Assembly: GCF_038592985.1 (NCBI RefSeq)
Contig: NZ_CP151951.1
Location: 2,595,001 to 2,659,000, forward strand
DNA length: 64,000 nt
Direction: 5' to 3'
Source: Paenibacillus sp. FSL R10-2782
GTDB lineage: Bacteria; Bacillota; Bacilli; Paenibacillales; Paenibacillaceae
The notes beneath the pieces are model-generated. The model saw only the letters and a program-made list of their open reading frames with translations. It made no database searches and had not been told where the DNA came from. Shown here in pieces: positions 35,838 to 45,638 of the stretch; position 1 is the stretch's first letter; every line of letters begins with the position of its first letter. Both the position numbers and the translations under genes were made by a program.

Positions 35838-36713
35838 GTGAGAAAAGTAAAAGTGGCAGCAACCCAAATGAGCTGCTCTACCAACATTGATGAAAATATA
35901 AGCAAAGCTGAGAAGCTGGTACGTGAAGCGGCTGCGGAAGGCGCGCAGATTATTTTACTTCAGGAATTGTTCGAGACTCCGTACTTCTGCCAGAAGGAAA
36001 AGTCCGATTATTTTGCATATGCAACCGAACTGGAGCATAACAAGGCGGTTAACCATTTTAAAAAGATTGCCAAGGAATTGCAGGTTGTGCTGCCAATCAG
36101 CTTTTATGAGAAAAAAAACTACGCCCGCTACAACAGCCTTGCTGTGATTGATGCGGACGGGGAAGTGCTGGGTAAATACCGCAAGAGCCACATCCCGGAC
36201 GGTCCCGGGTATGAGGAAAAGTTTTATTTTAATCCGGGCGATACCGGTTTTAAAGTGTGGAATACACGATATGCCAAAATTGGAATAGGCGTATGTTGGG
36301 ATCAGTGGTATCCTGAAGCTGCCCGTTGTATGGCGCTGATGGGTGCAGAAATTTTGTTCTATCCGACAGCGATTGGTTCGGAACCGCAGGATTCTTCCAT
36401 TGACTCCAAGGATCACTGGCAGACTTGCATGCTCGGTCATGCTGCTTCCAATCTGATGCCAGTTGTTGCTTCCAATCGCATTGGAATGGAGACAGATGAG
36501 GACTCCAGTATCACATTTTACGGTTCATCCTTTATTGCTGGGCCACAGGGTAACAAAATTGCAGAAGCTGGTCGTACGGATCAGGAAGTGCTTACTGCTG
36601 AATTTGATCTGGACGAGCTGGAAGTGGGGCGGATTGAATGGGGCATTTTCCGTGACCGCCGCCCGGAACTATATAACATGATTGCTACCTATGATGGTGA
36701 TTTAAAAGTATAA
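35838..36713 (+). CDS. aguB: N-carbamoylputrescine amidase
   Basis: A nitrilase-superfamily amidase of 291 residues that hydrolyses N-carbamoylputrescine to putrescine, CO2 and ammonia. The catalytic triad is Glu43 (LLQELFETPYFC), Lys116 (GKYRKSHIPD) and Cys153 (GVCWDQWYPE), each in its family context. The GTG start at 35838 follows GAGGAGGA. It forms a two-gene operon with aguA and is followed by a terminator-like hairpin. No arginine decarboxylase is in the window; the spermidine synthase-like protein at 8723 is too far to be linked. Confidence 0.95.
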   Translation: MRKVKVAATQMSCSTNIDENISKAEKLVREAAAEGAQIILLQELFETPYFCQKEKSDYFAYATELEHNKAVNHFKKIAKELQVVLPISFYEKKNYARYNSLAVIDADGEVLGKYRKSHIPDGPGYEEKFYFNPGDTGFKVWNTRYAKIGIGVCWDQWYPEAARCMALMGAEILFYPTAIGSEPQDSSIDSKDHWQTCMLGHAASNLMPVVASNRIGMETDEDSSITFYGSSFIAGPQGNKIAEAGRTDQEVLTAEFDLDELEVGRIEWGIFRDRRPELYNMIATYDGDLKV

Positions 36714-36737
36714 CCTTTATACGAATATAGACAAAGT

Positions 36738-36806
36738 TCCCCTTGCTGATAAGCCAAGGCGTTTCCCACATTCGGATTCGCTCGGCTTTTCGGGAAGGGG
36801 ATTTTT
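36738..36806 (+). terminator. Long imperfect terminator after aguB
   Basis: TCCCCTT pairs with AAGGGGA and AAGCC with GGCTT inside, followed by TTTTT. The middle (36755-36785) is unpaired or forms a small inner helix. Confidence 0.55.
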
Positions 36807-36880
36807 CGAATGCTTGAGCGAATATGACTAAAGATAAAATTAAGATTCTCCGAGGACTTTGCAAAGTTACAAAATAATAA

Positions 36881-36928
36881 TTTGCCCTATCGTACATGAG
36901 GTGTATACCCTTAAGTACGATTTTTTTA
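36881..36928 (+). repeat. Hairpin/terminator element, copy 1 of 3
   Basis: TTTGCCCTATCGTACATGAG followed by GTACGAT and TTTTTTT. The stem is ATCGTAC (36889-36895) with GTACGAT (36915-36921). It stands alone in a gene-free 360-bp gap (36714-37072), far from the aguB stop, and matches copies at 40265 and 44933. Confidence 0.75.
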
Positions 36929-37072
36929 TTTGGTATTCGATTTAAGATGAATATAAGAAATCTAAGTAAATTAGCAGGATGTTCATAATGTGAATTTTCT
37001 TTTTATGATATGAAGGGTGTGGTCAGTTGAAGAAGTTCATTAAATATGTAAAGATAGAAGGGATTGGGTTTA

Positions 37073-38164
37073 ATGACTAATCACACTTCCAAAATCAATA
37101 AGTTTTTTAAATGGTGTATAGGCATTATTTTTGTTCTCATCATTATATATTTGTGCACACTGGTCAATTTTTTATTTAAACCGCTAACTTCTTTAATCAG
37201 CATTGTCTTACTTCCATTAATATTGTCTGTTTTTTTCTATTATCTTCTGCGCCCGTTGGTAGATTTACTGGAAAAACACAAGTTAAATCGTTCTCTTGCG
37301 ATCATACTCATTTATATCGCCATTGCAGTCATTTTAGCTGTCTTTGTTGTTGGTATTTGGCCTTCCATACGTAACCAAATGATCAATCTGGTGGAGAGCG
37401 CACCCAGTCTATTTAGTACATTAAGTAAAAAAGTTCAAGAATTAGAACAGAACGGGGCACTTTCTGCCATTTTCCTGGGCGACATTAATCCACTGTCACA
37501 CCTAACCGAATACTTGAACAAAGGTTTCTTTTTAATTACGGATTATGTAACCGGATTGTTTAGTCTTGTTTCCAATGTAACAATCGCATTGTTTACCTTT
37601 CCTTTAATCCTTTTTTACATGCTGAAGGAAGGGAACAAATTCGGCCGCAAACTGGTTAGTTTTGTTCCTAAACGCTTTCTAATAGCTGCAAACGAGGTTT
37701 TGGATGATATTGATAGTGCGCTTGGCAGCTTTATTGTGGGAAGGGTAGTTATTAACTTGGCACTTGGTGTGTTAATGTATTTGGGATTCTTATTAATCGG
37801 ATTGCCATATGCACTATTATTAACCGTGGTTGCGGTGATTATGAATTTTATTCCTTTTGTCGGCGCCATTTTATCATCAATCCCTATTGTTATTATTGGC
37901 TTCATTCAGTCACCGACTGTTGCTATATGGTCACTTATCGTTATTCTTTTGGCCCAGCAAATACAAGACAATATCATTTCTCCTTATATATTCGGTAAGC
38001 AGCTGGATGTTCACCCTTTGACAGTCATCATTCTCGTACTGATTGGAGGAGATTTGGCAGGAATTACAGGAATCGTGCTGGCTATCCCATTATACATGAT
38101 TATTAAAGTCATCTTTAGCAAGGTATATTTTCTTTTTTACAGAGAAAAATGGGAAAATTTATAA
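37073..38164 (+). CDS. AI-2E (PerM) family permease
   Basis: A 363-residue membrane protein of the PF01594 family, which includes PerM, YtvI and Na+/H+ antiporter-like members. Helices at about 15-35, 38-58, 70-90, 155-180, 210-240, 240-265 and 310-345. The middle part has VQELEQNGALSAIFLG (extracytoplasmic domain), and the C-terminal half has the family pattern PLILFYMLKEG, FIPFVGAILSSIP and IQDNIISPYIFGKQL. I start at ATG 37073 (TTG 37064 is possible) after GAAGGGA. Alone between hairpin copy 1 and its own terminator. Substrate unknown. Confidence 0.88.
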   Translation: MTNHTSKINKFFKWCIGIIFVLIIIYLCTLVNFLFKPLTSLISIVLLPLILSVFFYYLLRPLVDLLEKHKLNRSLAIILIYIAIAVILAVFVVGIWPSIRNQMINLVESAPSLFSTLSKKVQELEQNGALSAIFLGDINPLSHLTEYLNKGFFLITDYVTGLFSLVSNVTIALFTFPLILFYMLKEGNKFGRKLVSFVPKRFLIAANEVLDDIDSALGSFIVGRVVINLALGVLMYLGFLLIGLPYALLLTVVAVIMNFIPFVGAILSSIPIVIIGFIQSPTVAIWSLIVILLAQQIQDNIISPYIFGKQLDVHPLTVIILVLIGGDLAGITGIVLAIPLYMIIKVIFSKVYFLFYREKWENL

Positions 38165-38205
38165 TTGATATTGAATATTTAGCATACGAATATCTATTTT
38201 TGCCC

Positions 38206-38244
38206 AAACGTACACACGTCCTCGCCCATGTGTACGTTTTTTTT
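38206..38244 (+). terminator. Terminator after the AI-2E family gene
   Basis: AAACGTACACA and TGTGTACGTTT form a perfect 11-bp stem followed by TTTTT. Confidence 0.9.
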
Positions 38245-38355
38245 ATCTCCATCATTTTGTAAAATGGTTTGAGAAACAGTTTACTTACTTATAGCTAAGC
38301 TACAAAGTGATAAAATATAAGTATAATTTTTTTGTAAACATTAAAGAGGTGGACT

Positions 38356-39585
38356 ATGGGCAAAGAATCCAGGGAACAAAACCAAGATGTAGACTTAAAG
38401 ATACACAGTGGAGAACATGATCGACTTGATATATCCAGAGTTCCTATTATATTATGGATCATTTTGATTTATCTCGACGGAATTATTTTTCAAAATGTTC
38501 CCCCACTACTACCGCTTCAAATTATATTATTCACTTTTACAATGTTTCTGCACGTACTTTTGTACTGGCATGCTCGTAAAATTCTACAGTACTTTTCATG
38601 GATTTATTTTATTATTCAAGCAGTAATTATCTTTTCAAGCGCATTTCTCCTGCCTGAGAGTTTTCCGATTGTGCTGATTGGATTAATCCCAATTTTAATC
38701 GGGCAGAGCATAGGTATTTATTATCAAACGAAAAAAGTTGTGTTGGTGTTTTTTAGTTTCTATTTTCTTTTTTGTGTTTCTATTATATGGCATCAAGATG
38801 GCAAGAACTCCGTGCTGTTTATTGGCTTGCTCATTCTTATTGTTATTGTCGTCGCTGCATATGCTATTCTTTTCTTCAGGCAAGTCAATGCGCGGATTCG
38901 TACCCAAAACTTTCTTACTGAATTGGAGCTTGCACATCAAAAAGTGGAAGAGCTTACGTTAGCCAACGAGCGGCAACGCATGGCCCGGGATTTGCATGAC
39001 ACACTGGCTCAAGGTCTTGCTGGCCTGATTATGCAGCTGGAAGCCGTAGATGCTCATCTGACAAAAGGCAGTTCACAGAGAGCACATGAAATCGTTCAGC
39101 AGTCCATGTCCCAGGCACGCAAGGCGTTGGCAGACTCACGCCGGGCTATAGATAACCTGCGTTCAAAATCGGCCTCGGAAGTCGACTTTGCTGATGCAGT
39201 CCGGGAAGAAGCGCAGCGCTTTACGATGGCTACCGGAATCCGAACAGCGCTGGACATCAGGATCAAATCCTCGGTATCAAGGCTATGGATGGAACATGGG
39301 CTACATATCATAAGTGAATGTCTAACGAACGTAGCCAAGCATTCGCATGCCAAGAACGTATGGCTGTATATTTTGGATGCACATGGTACAATTTCTATAG
39401 AGATTCGTGACGACGGAAAAGGATTTAACCCGGATATTATCGCCAGACAAGCAGGACATTATGGATTAATAGGCATTCATGAGCGTGCGCGTTTGCTGGG
39501 TGGAACCATTAATATCAACAGCACAGTAAGAGAAGGGACGTCGATTAAAGTAGAGGCTCCCCTTACTAAAGGAGACGTATCATGA
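38356..39585 (+). CDS. Sensor histidine kinase, NarL/DesK class
   Basis: A 409-residue kinase with five or six membrane helices between residues 30 and 175 and almost no extracytoplasmic domain, so it probably senses something in or at the membrane. The cytoplasmic part has HisKA_3 with phospho-acceptor His214 in QRMARDLHDTLAQGLAGLI and an HATPase with NVAKHSHA, DDGKGF and GLIGIHERARLLGG. Start ATG follows AAAGAGGTGG. It overlaps its response regulator by 4 bp. The next genes form an RND efflux pump, a likely target. Confidence 0.94.
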   Translation: MGKESREQNQDVDLKIHSGEHDRLDISRVPIILWIILIYLDGIIFQNVPPLLPLQIILFTFTMFLHVLLYWHARKILQYFSWIYFIIQAVIIFSSAFLLPESFPIVLIGLIPILIGQSIGIYYQTKKVVLVFFSFYFLFCVSIIWHQDGKNSVLFIGLLILIVIVVAAYAILFFRQVNARIRTQNFLTELELAHQKVEELTLANERQRMARDLHDTLAQGLAGLIMQLEAVDAHLTKGSSQRAHEIVQQSMSQARKALADSRRAIDNLRSKSASEVDFADAVREEAQRFTMATGIRTALDIRIKSSVSRLWMEHGLHIISECLTNVAKHSHAKNVWLYILDAHGTISIEIRDDGKGFNPDIIARQAGHYGLIGIHERARLLGGTININSTVREGTSIKVEAPLTKGDVS

Positions 39586-40232
39586 AATTTAAAATATTAA
39601 TTGTAGATGATCATTGGGTGGTTAGAGAAGGGCTAAAGCTTGTTCTGGAGACAAATGACAGCTATGAAGTTGTTGGTGAAGCTGAGGAAGGGGAAACAGC
39701 TCTTACCCTGATTGAGGAGCTTCATCCAGATGTAATACTAATGGACCTATATATGCCCCAAATGAGCGGGCTGGAGACGATGAAAGCTTTAAAGGAGAGG
39801 CAAAATGAAACGCCGGTTATTATCCTGACTACCTATAATGAGAATGATTTAATGATACAGGGACTATCCTTGGGAGCGAAAGGATATTTATTAAAGGATA
39901 CCAGCCGTGAAAATTTGTTTCGGACTATTGAATCAGCATTAAGAGGAGAGACCCTTCTTCAGCCGGAAATTACAGCAAGAGTTTTTGCTAAAACAAGTGA
40001 GAGAGAGCTCAAGAGCGAGCAGCGTGAAGAGCCAACAATCCTGACCGAGAAAGAAAGAAACATATTACAGTCTGTTGCAAGGGGACTTAGGAGCAAAGAA
40101 ATTGCGTTCGACATGGGGATTTCGGAGCGCACCGTGAAAGCACATTTAACGAACATTTACAATAAACTCGGTGTAGATTCCCGATCTGAAGCGGTGGCCG
40201 TGTCTCTGGAACGAGGCATTCTGCATCTTTAA
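39582..40232 (+). CDS. Response regulator, NarL/LuxR family
   Basis: A 216-residue regulator: receiver domain 1-120 (Asp9/Asp10, phospho-acceptor Asp55 in ILMDLYMPQ, Lys in LLKDTSRE) and a C-terminal LuxR-type helix-turn-helix (about 150-212, LTEKERNILQSVARGLRSKE followed by IAFDMGISERTVKAHLTNIY). Translationally coupled to the kinase (ATGA). The closely following efflux genes are separated by hairpin copy 2, so they are a neighbouring unit and a plausible regulon member. Confidence 0.95.
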   Translation: MKFKILIVDDHWVVREGLKLVLETNDSYEVVGEAEEGETALTLIEELHPDVILMDLYMPQMSGLETMKALKERQNETPVIILTTYNENDLMIQGLSLGAKGYLLKDTSRENLFRTIESALRGETLLQPEITARVFAKTSERELKSEQREEPTILTEKERNILQSVARGLRSKEIAFDMGISERTVKAHLTNIYNKLGVDSRSEAVAVSLERGILHL

Positions 40233-40264
40233 AAATCGAAAATAAAAACATATATTCATTTTAT

Positions 40265-40312
40265 TTTGCCCTATCGTACATGAGGTGCTTGCCCTTATGT
40301 ACGATTTTTTTG
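40265..40312 (+). repeat. Hairpin/terminator element, copy 2 of 3
   Basis: ATCGTACAT (40273-40281) pairs with ATGTACGAT (40297-40305), followed by TTTTTTT. The preceding TTTTGCCCT and the loop GAGGTGCTTGCCCTT match copy 1 nearly base for base. It ends the two-component operon. Confidence 0.85.
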
Positions 40313-40402
40313 TTTATAAACTGTTGTACTCTTAAAAGAGAATAAATGCAGTTTAGACCATGGATTGCTGAAACTGCTTAGAGGAAGTTGAGGAGGATGA
40401 AA

Positions 40403-41821
40403 TTGTTGAATAGGACACGAATCAAAATGCTAGTCACGGGAATAACTTTCGCTATGGTGGTTTCCGGTTGCTCAAGCGCTTCGGAGGATTCCACTGTAAA
40501 ATCCAGTCAGCCGGTAGAAATTCAAAAAGTAACGATGAAGCCTTTGGCTAATGAATTTAATCTGGCGGGAACATTGCAGGCCAGCAATCAAACCGCTGTT
40601 TCCTTAGAAGCGAATGGACGTATTTTAAATACAACGGTTGAAGTGGGGGACCAGGTACATAAAGGGGCTGTCCTCGCAAAAATGGACACAACCACTTATC
40701 AGTTGCAGCTTGCTCAGGCCAAGGCAACTATGGAGAAGGCGAAAGCCGGTGTTAGCCAAGCGGACGCTTCTGTCCAATCGGCACATGCAAGCATTCGTAA
40801 TGCACAATCCCAGATTAATTCAGCCCAATCTAAATTGCAGGAATTGAACAATGGAGCCAAAAAACAGGAAATTGCACAGGCGCAAAATGCGGTTACTGCG
40901 GCAACCAATATGTACAACAAGAAAAAGGCAGATGCCGCCCGGATCCAAAGTCTATTTCAGGCAGGGGCCGTATCATTAACGGAAAATGAAAATGCGCAGT
41001 TGGAAGTAACGAACGCACAAAAAAGTTTAAGTGATGCGCAAGAGCAATTGTCCCTTTTGCTTGCAGGGGCTTCCCAGGAACAGCGTACACAAGCTTCGGC
41101 AGGCGTCGATCAGGCCAGGGCGGGGCTGGAATCAGCTATGGCTACTCAGCAACAAGGGCTAGCGAGTAAAGCTCAGGCACAAGCTTCCTACGAGGATGCG
41201 GTAGCTGCTTATGAGCAAACGGCTTTAGCTCTTAAGAAAGCTACTTTAACATCCCCCATAGCTGGTGTTGTAATTGAGAAAAAGGTATCTGATGGCCAAC
41301 TGGGCTCCAGCGGGAGTGAGGCGTTTATTGTCGGAAATATTAGTACCTTAAAAGTGCTCCTGCCCGTACCGGATAGTGAAATCTTATCGTGGAAGAAAGA
41401 TCAAAAAGTAAATATATCTTTATATAATGAAATTAGAACAGGAACTGTTACCCAGATCTATCCATCGACTAATTCCAAAACGGGAAGCATCAATGTGGAA
41501 GTGAGCATTTCCAACCCCGAACTCAATTGGAAGCCTGGTCAAGTCATTAGTGCATCTAAAAGCATAAATCAAAACGAAGCGCTTTTAGTGCCCGTAGAGG
41601 CCGTAATTAGTACGGGAAATGCCCCCTATGTCTTTAAGGCTGTAAATGGAAAAGCCGTTAAAACGGCGATTAAACTGGGGAAAGTGACTAATAATCAGCT
41701 CGAAGTTGTCTCTGGACTACAGGCGGGCGATCAAATCGTTACGCAAGGAGCTGGAACCTTATATAATGGTGATTTACTCGGGAATGATGTACTTGGGAAA
41801 TCGGAGGAGTCGTCCGAATGA
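40403..41821 (+). CDS. RND efflux adaptor (membrane fusion) lipoprotein
   Basis: An adaptor of the HlyD/MdsA type, about 472 residues, that links an RND pump to the outside of the cytoplasmic membrane. It has a lipobox (VVSGC, Cys about 23), a barrel-sandwich half-motif LEANGRILNTTVEVGDQVHK (about 65-90), a long alpha-helical hairpin with Gln/Ala-rich coiled coil (about 95-270) and a second half ATLTSPIAGVVIEKKVSDGQ, then beta-barrel domains. AGGAGG sits directly before ATG 40397, so I prefer TTG 40403 (6 nt spacing); TTG 40406 is also possible. It overlaps the pump gene by 4 bp. Confidence 0.9.
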   Translation: MLNRTRIKMLVTGITFAMVVSGCSSASEDSTVKSSQPVEIQKVTMKPLANEFNLAGTLQASNQTAVSLEANGRILNTTVEVGDQVHKGAVLAKMDTTTYQLQLAQAKATMEKAKAGVSQADASVQSAHASIRNAQSQINSAQSKLQELNNGAKKQEIAQAQNAVTAATNMYNKKKADAARIQSLFQAGAVSLTENENAQLEVTNAQKSLSDAQEQLSLLLAGASQEQRTQASAGVDQARAGLESAMATQQQGLASKAQAQASYEDAVAAYEQTALALKKATLTSPIAGVVIEKKVSDGQLGSSGSEAFIVGNISTLKVLLPVPDSEILSWKKDQKVNISLYNEIRTGTVTQIYPSTNSKTGSINVEVSISNPELNWKPGQVISASKSINQNEALLVPVEAVISTGNAPYVFKAVNGKAVKTAIKLGKVTNNQLEVVSGLQAGDQIVTQGAGTLYNGDLLGNDVLGKSEESSE

Positions 41822-44800
41822 TTAAATATATCGTTAAAAAACAGAAAATCACACTTATTTTCTTTGGCATGTGCATTTTGCTAGGAATTTACAACTTTGC
41901 ATCGTTACCTAAACAGGAGATGCCTGATGTTGTTCCTATGGGAGCCAGTGTCACAACCGTGTATCCGGGGGCCTCGCCTGAAAGAATCGAGCAAACCATT
42001 ACGAAGATTTTGGAACAGAAAATTAAAGAAGTGCAAGGTGTCAAAACAATTTCTTCCACTTCGTCAAAAGGCCAATCCAGTATAAGCATAGAAGCTTTGA
42101 ATGAGGCCGATCCGACAAAAGTATGGGCTGATCTTCGTACAAAAGTACAGGATGCACAGTCTGAGCTTCCGGACGATGCGATGCAGCCCATTATTAATGA
42201 TAGCATGGCAGGCTCCTTCATCGGATCATACGCAATCACTTCTGATAAAGTTGAAAATTTGTATGCGTTAAATGAGTTGATGAACACCTGGAAAGATCAA
42301 TTAAAAACGGTTTCAGGTATTTCAAAAGTTAATATTCAAGGAATTCCAGAACAAGAAGTACGGATAAGCCTAAACACTCAAAAAATGCAGCAATATGACA
42401 TCTCCTGGGAACAGGTCCTTCAAGCCATTAAAAATGAAAACGATAGAGTGCCTACAGGAAGTCTGGATTTCAATCAGCGTACCTATCAGTTGACGGTAGA
42501 TGCTTCAACTGATCCGAATGTTTTAAATAACGTTCAGATTTCAAGCAACGAAGAAGGGTTTCCTATAGCCTTGAAGGATATAGGTACGGCCTCACTTGTT
42601 TTTAAAAAAACGGAGAGTTATACGTATGTGAATACCAAGCCTGCTATTTCAATCAGTTTGAGTGGAGATACAGGCACAGACGTACCAACGGTATCCAAAG
42701 CGGCGACAGCCAAAATCAACGAACTTGCGAGTAGCTTGCCAAAGGATGTACATTTTGAACTGCTGTTTGCTCAAAATGATCGCGTAAGTGAAATCTTTGG
42801 TAATCTGTCCAAAGAAATGATGATTGCTATTGCATCAGTTATTGTCATTTGTACATTAGGATTAAACTTGCTGACCTCTGCATTTGTGGCCTTGGCTATC
42901 CCTGTTTCTATTGCCATCGGTTTTATTGTCTTGCCGATGACAGGAACGACGCTGAATCAAATTTCAGTCATCGGATTAATCATCGTACTGGGAATACTGG
43001 TTGATGATGCCGTTGTGGTAAACGACAACATTGAACGCCGACGCTCTGAATTTGGAGAAGATGCTACGGAGGCGGCAATTAAAGGAACGAAAGAGGTATC
43101 CTTATCAATCATTACAGCCACGCTGGCTACAGTTGCAGCATTTGCCCCGCTTTTATTTCTGCCGGGCAATATGGGAGACTTTATTAAACCGATCCCTACC
43201 GTTATTTCGTTAACGATGCTGGCTTCCATGATTATGTCGCTTACGATCATTCCTATTTTCCGTCAATGGTACGATAAACGAAGTAAGGGCAAAGAACGTA
43301 GCAAACCGACCAAGCCTCCGGGGCTCCTCGGCAACCAAATTCAGTCCCTCTCTAATGCATACGCTAAAAACTGGATGCCAAGAATACTGCGTCGACCACT
43401 TTTCACTGCGCTTATTGGTCTTATGATTGGTACGGCAGCTTACGGACTGCTTGCTATTGTGCCCATTCAATTATTTCCTGAATCGGACCAACCAGATGCC
43501 ACAATCAACGTAACGATGCCAGAAGGAACGTCGTTGCAGGCAACCAATCAGGTTATAACTGAGATTGAGAACTGGGTTAAGAAGCAGCCAGAAACAGAAC
43601 ATCTGGCAGCAACGGCAGGTGGTGGAGCACCTCAAATGTACAGTGACATAGTAGCCGGTAGTGGCTCCGTGGGCGCGGTGCACGGCCAACTTGCTGTTGT
43701 TGGAAAAGAGGGAGTCTTTGATATCAAAAAAACAGTGGACAGCTGGACAAGTACACTGCAAGCCAAATATCCAGCAGCATTAATAAGTATACGTGTTCCT
43801 CAATTAGGTATCCCAGTCGGCAGCGCAGTGTCTGTCCGTATTAAAGGAGAAGACCTTGGTAAGCTGCAAATCATGACAGCTAAAATAAAAGAAATCGTTG
43901 CGGGAACTCCCGGGGCTGTAGATGTGACCGATAACATGGGGATGCAAAGCTATAATTTGAATTTTCAAGTCAACCAGCAGGCCTTGGATAAATATCAGGT
44001 CAACTATTCCAACTTAACCCGCACTTTGTTGCTAATGGGTGACGGAGTAAAGGTCACGGATTTTGATACGGGTAAGGAACTGCTTGATATCAATATGTAC
44101 ATGAATAAACCTAACCATGATCCTGAGGTGTTATTCCAACAGCTGAGTGTCACTAATGCGGGAGGAGAGCAGGTCCCGTTATCCCAGTTAGCCACGATGA
44201 AACCGGATTTTTCCATTCAGCAAATTCACCGCTATGATTTGGAACGGACGGTAACGATCTCAGCCAATGCAAATGGGCGTACGGCTACGGAGCTCACCCA
44301 GGATATCCGCAGCAAGCTTACAAGTACACATTTCGATTCGGGGTACACTTGGGAAATGGATGGGGAAACATCTACGCAGTCCGATTTGTTTAAGGATTTG
44401 GGCAAATTAGCCGTTATCGTTGTTTTTCTCATTCTGCTCTTGATCACCATGCAGTTTTACTCGGTTTCCACACCGCTCATTATTATGACGACTGTTTACC
44501 TGGCAGCAGCAGGAGGAGTGCTTGGAAGCTTTATTACAGGTATGCCAATCGGCTTTATGAGTATCATGGGTATCATTTCCCTTGCCGGTATCGTCGTGCG
44601 TAATGGTATTGTATTGATCGAGTTTATTGAAGACGCGCGGCGTGAAGGCGCCGAATTAACAGAAGCCATCTTAATGGCATGCTCTGCCCGTTTTCGTCCG
44701 ATCTTTCTCACCTCGCTAACTGCGATCGTTGGTATGATACCGATTGCTACGATGGGAGAAATTCTATTCAAGCCATTGGCAGCGACTATTATATTCGGAC

Positions 44801-44919
44801 TGATTTTTTCAACTATTTTAACGTTGTTTGTAGTTCCGACTCTTTATATGGTCGTAGCTCAACTGAAGCTGAAACGGAAGCAGAAGAAAGAAATGGAGAC
44901 AAATAACGATAGCACATAA
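41818..44919 (+). CDS. RND efflux pump, AcrB/SwrC family
   Basis: A 1033-residue proton-driven exporter in the cytoplasmic membrane. It has the expected duplicated layout: one N-terminal helix (about 10-30), a large extracytoplasmic loop (about 35-325), helices 2-6 (about 330-480), a seventh helix (about 530), a second large loop (about 555-855) and five more helices to 1015. The helix-4 motif GILVDDAVVVNDN (about 390-402) carries the Asp-Asp pair of proton relay. In Gram-positives such pumps (for example SwrC of B. subtilis) export surfactants or lipopeptides; the substrate here is not shown. It forms an operon with the adaptor and is followed by hairpin copy 3. Confidence 0.94.
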   Translation: MIKYIVKKQKITLIFFGMCILLGIYNFASLPKQEMPDVVPMGASVTTVYPGASPERIEQTITKILEQKIKEVQGVKTISSTSSKGQSSISIEALNEADPTKVWADLRTKVQDAQSELPDDAMQPIINDSMAGSFIGSYAITSDKVENLYALNELMNTWKDQLKTVSGISKVNIQGIPEQEVRISLNTQKMQQYDISWEQVLQAIKNENDRVPTGSLDFNQRTYQLTVDASTDPNVLNNVQISSNEEGFPIALKDIGTASLVFKKTESYTYVNTKPAISISLSGDTGTDVPTVSKAATAKINELASSLPKDVHFELLFAQNDRVSEIFGNLSKEMMIAIASVIVICTLGLNLLTSAFVALAIPVSIAIGFIVLPMTGTTLNQISVIGLIIVLGILVDDAVVVNDNIERRRSEFGEDATEAAIKGTKEVSLSIITATLATVAAFAPLLFLPGNMGDFIKPIPTVISLTMLASMIMSLTIIPIFRQWYDKRSKGKERSKPTKPPGLLGNQIQSLSNAYAKNWMPRILRRPLFTALIGLMIGTAAYGLLAIVPIQLFPESDQPDATINVTMPEGTSLQATNQVITEIENWVKKQPETEHLAATAGGGAPQMYSDIVAGSGSVGAVHGQLAVVGKEGVFDIKKTVDSWTSTLQAKYPAALISIRVPQLGIPVGSAVSVRIKGEDLGKLQIMTAKIKEIVAGTPGAVDVTDNMGMQSYNLNFQVNQQALDKYQVNYSNLTRTLLLMGDGVKVTDFDTGKELLDINMYMNKPNHDPEVLFQQLSVTNAGGEQVPLSQLATMKPDFSIQQIHRYDLERTVTISANANGRTATELTQDIRSKLTSTHFDSGYTWEMDGETSTQSDLFKDLGKLAVIVVFLILLLITMQFYSVSTPLIIMTTVYLAAAGGVLGSFITGMPIGFMSIMGIISLAGIVVRNGIVLIEFIEDARREGAELTEAILMACSARFRPIFLTSLTAIVGMIPIATMGEILFKPLAATIIFGLIFSTILTLFVVPTLYMVVAQLKLKRKQKKEMETNNDST

Positions 44920-44932
44920 TTATGCTTGAATA

Positions 44933-44979
44933 TTACCCGATCGTACATTAAGCTGTTGCCCTAATGTACGATTTTTTTC
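44933..44979 (+). repeat. Hairpin/terminator element, copy 3 of 3
   Basis: ATCGTACATTA (44940-44950) pairs with TAATGTACGAT (44962-44972), followed by TTTTTTT. The GCCCT loop word is kept, the loop is otherwise divergent. It ends the efflux operon. Confidence 0.85.
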
Positions 44980-45073
44980 TTTTGCTGGCGTAATACAATG
45001 AATAGTAAGAGTAGTCTTATTATTCAAAAGCAGTATAAACAGAATTTTAGATGGTACCAAAGGAGAGCATTGT

Positions 45074-45427
45074 ATGACTGAAAACGAGCTGCACGGCCAC
45101 ATTCAAATATCAGATGATGTTCTATCCCAAATTACTGGTTTGGCGGCATTGAAAATTCCCGGAATATCAGCAATCTACGGAGGGATTTCAAAAGAAGCAA
45201 TCAAACGTCCGAATAGAAAAAATTTTAAAAAAGGAATTTCAGTGACAGTAAGCCCGGATGGAACGATTATTGATCTCAGAGTAGTCGTCGATTACGGATG
45301 CTTCATTCATGAGGTGGCCCGAGAGTTACAGAAAAATGTCATGGAGGATATAACTAATATGACAGGATTATCCTCGATCGTGGTGAACGTCAAGGTGGAG
45401 GGAGTTGCTCGCATACAGAATCCCTGA
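45074..45427 (+). CDS. Asp23/Gls24 family envelope stress protein
   Basis: A 117-residue protein of the Asp23/Gls24 (PF03780) family, small proteins near the membrane involved in cell-envelope and alkaline stress and fatty-acid metabolism. Family features: GHIQISDDVLSQITGLAALK at the start, IPGISAIYGG in the middle, then VSVTVSPDG-like and VVVDYGCFIHEVARELQKNV. Start ATG follows AAAGGAGAGC. It is alone between hairpin copy 3 and its own terminator. Confidence 0.9.
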   Translation: MTENELHGHIQISDDVLSQITGLAALKIPGISAIYGGISKEAIKRPNRKNFKKGISVTVSPDGTIIDLRVVVDYGCFIHEVARELQKNVMEDITNMTGLSSIVVNVKVEGVARIQNP

Positions 45428-45562
45428 AGTGAAAGAGCCAACGGTCGTTCCGAAATACATCGATAAGTTGGCAAGTGATAAGATGGTTCCACGCACTGTG
45501 GCAGACAGGGTTTGAAGCAAACGAAAGTGAATGAATATACCTAAATTATCGGATTAATGATG

Positions 45563-45610
45563 AAACAAGGCAGACCAGAGAATCTATCTGCCTTGTTTTA
45601 ATTTTTTTAT
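45563..45610. terminator. Bidirectional terminator between the Asp23 and GH36 genes
   Basis: AAACAAGGCAGA and TCTGCCTTGTTT form a perfect 12-bp stem followed by TAATTTTTTT on the plus strand; it lies between convergent genes. Confidence 0.88.
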
Positions 45611-45638
45611 CGTCCTATTATCGTCACTAGCTGCTCCA

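Noticed and set aside
37027..37080. 17-codon leader peptide before the AI-2E family gene
   Set aside because: TTG start, no family and only chance overlap with the next start; not enough support.
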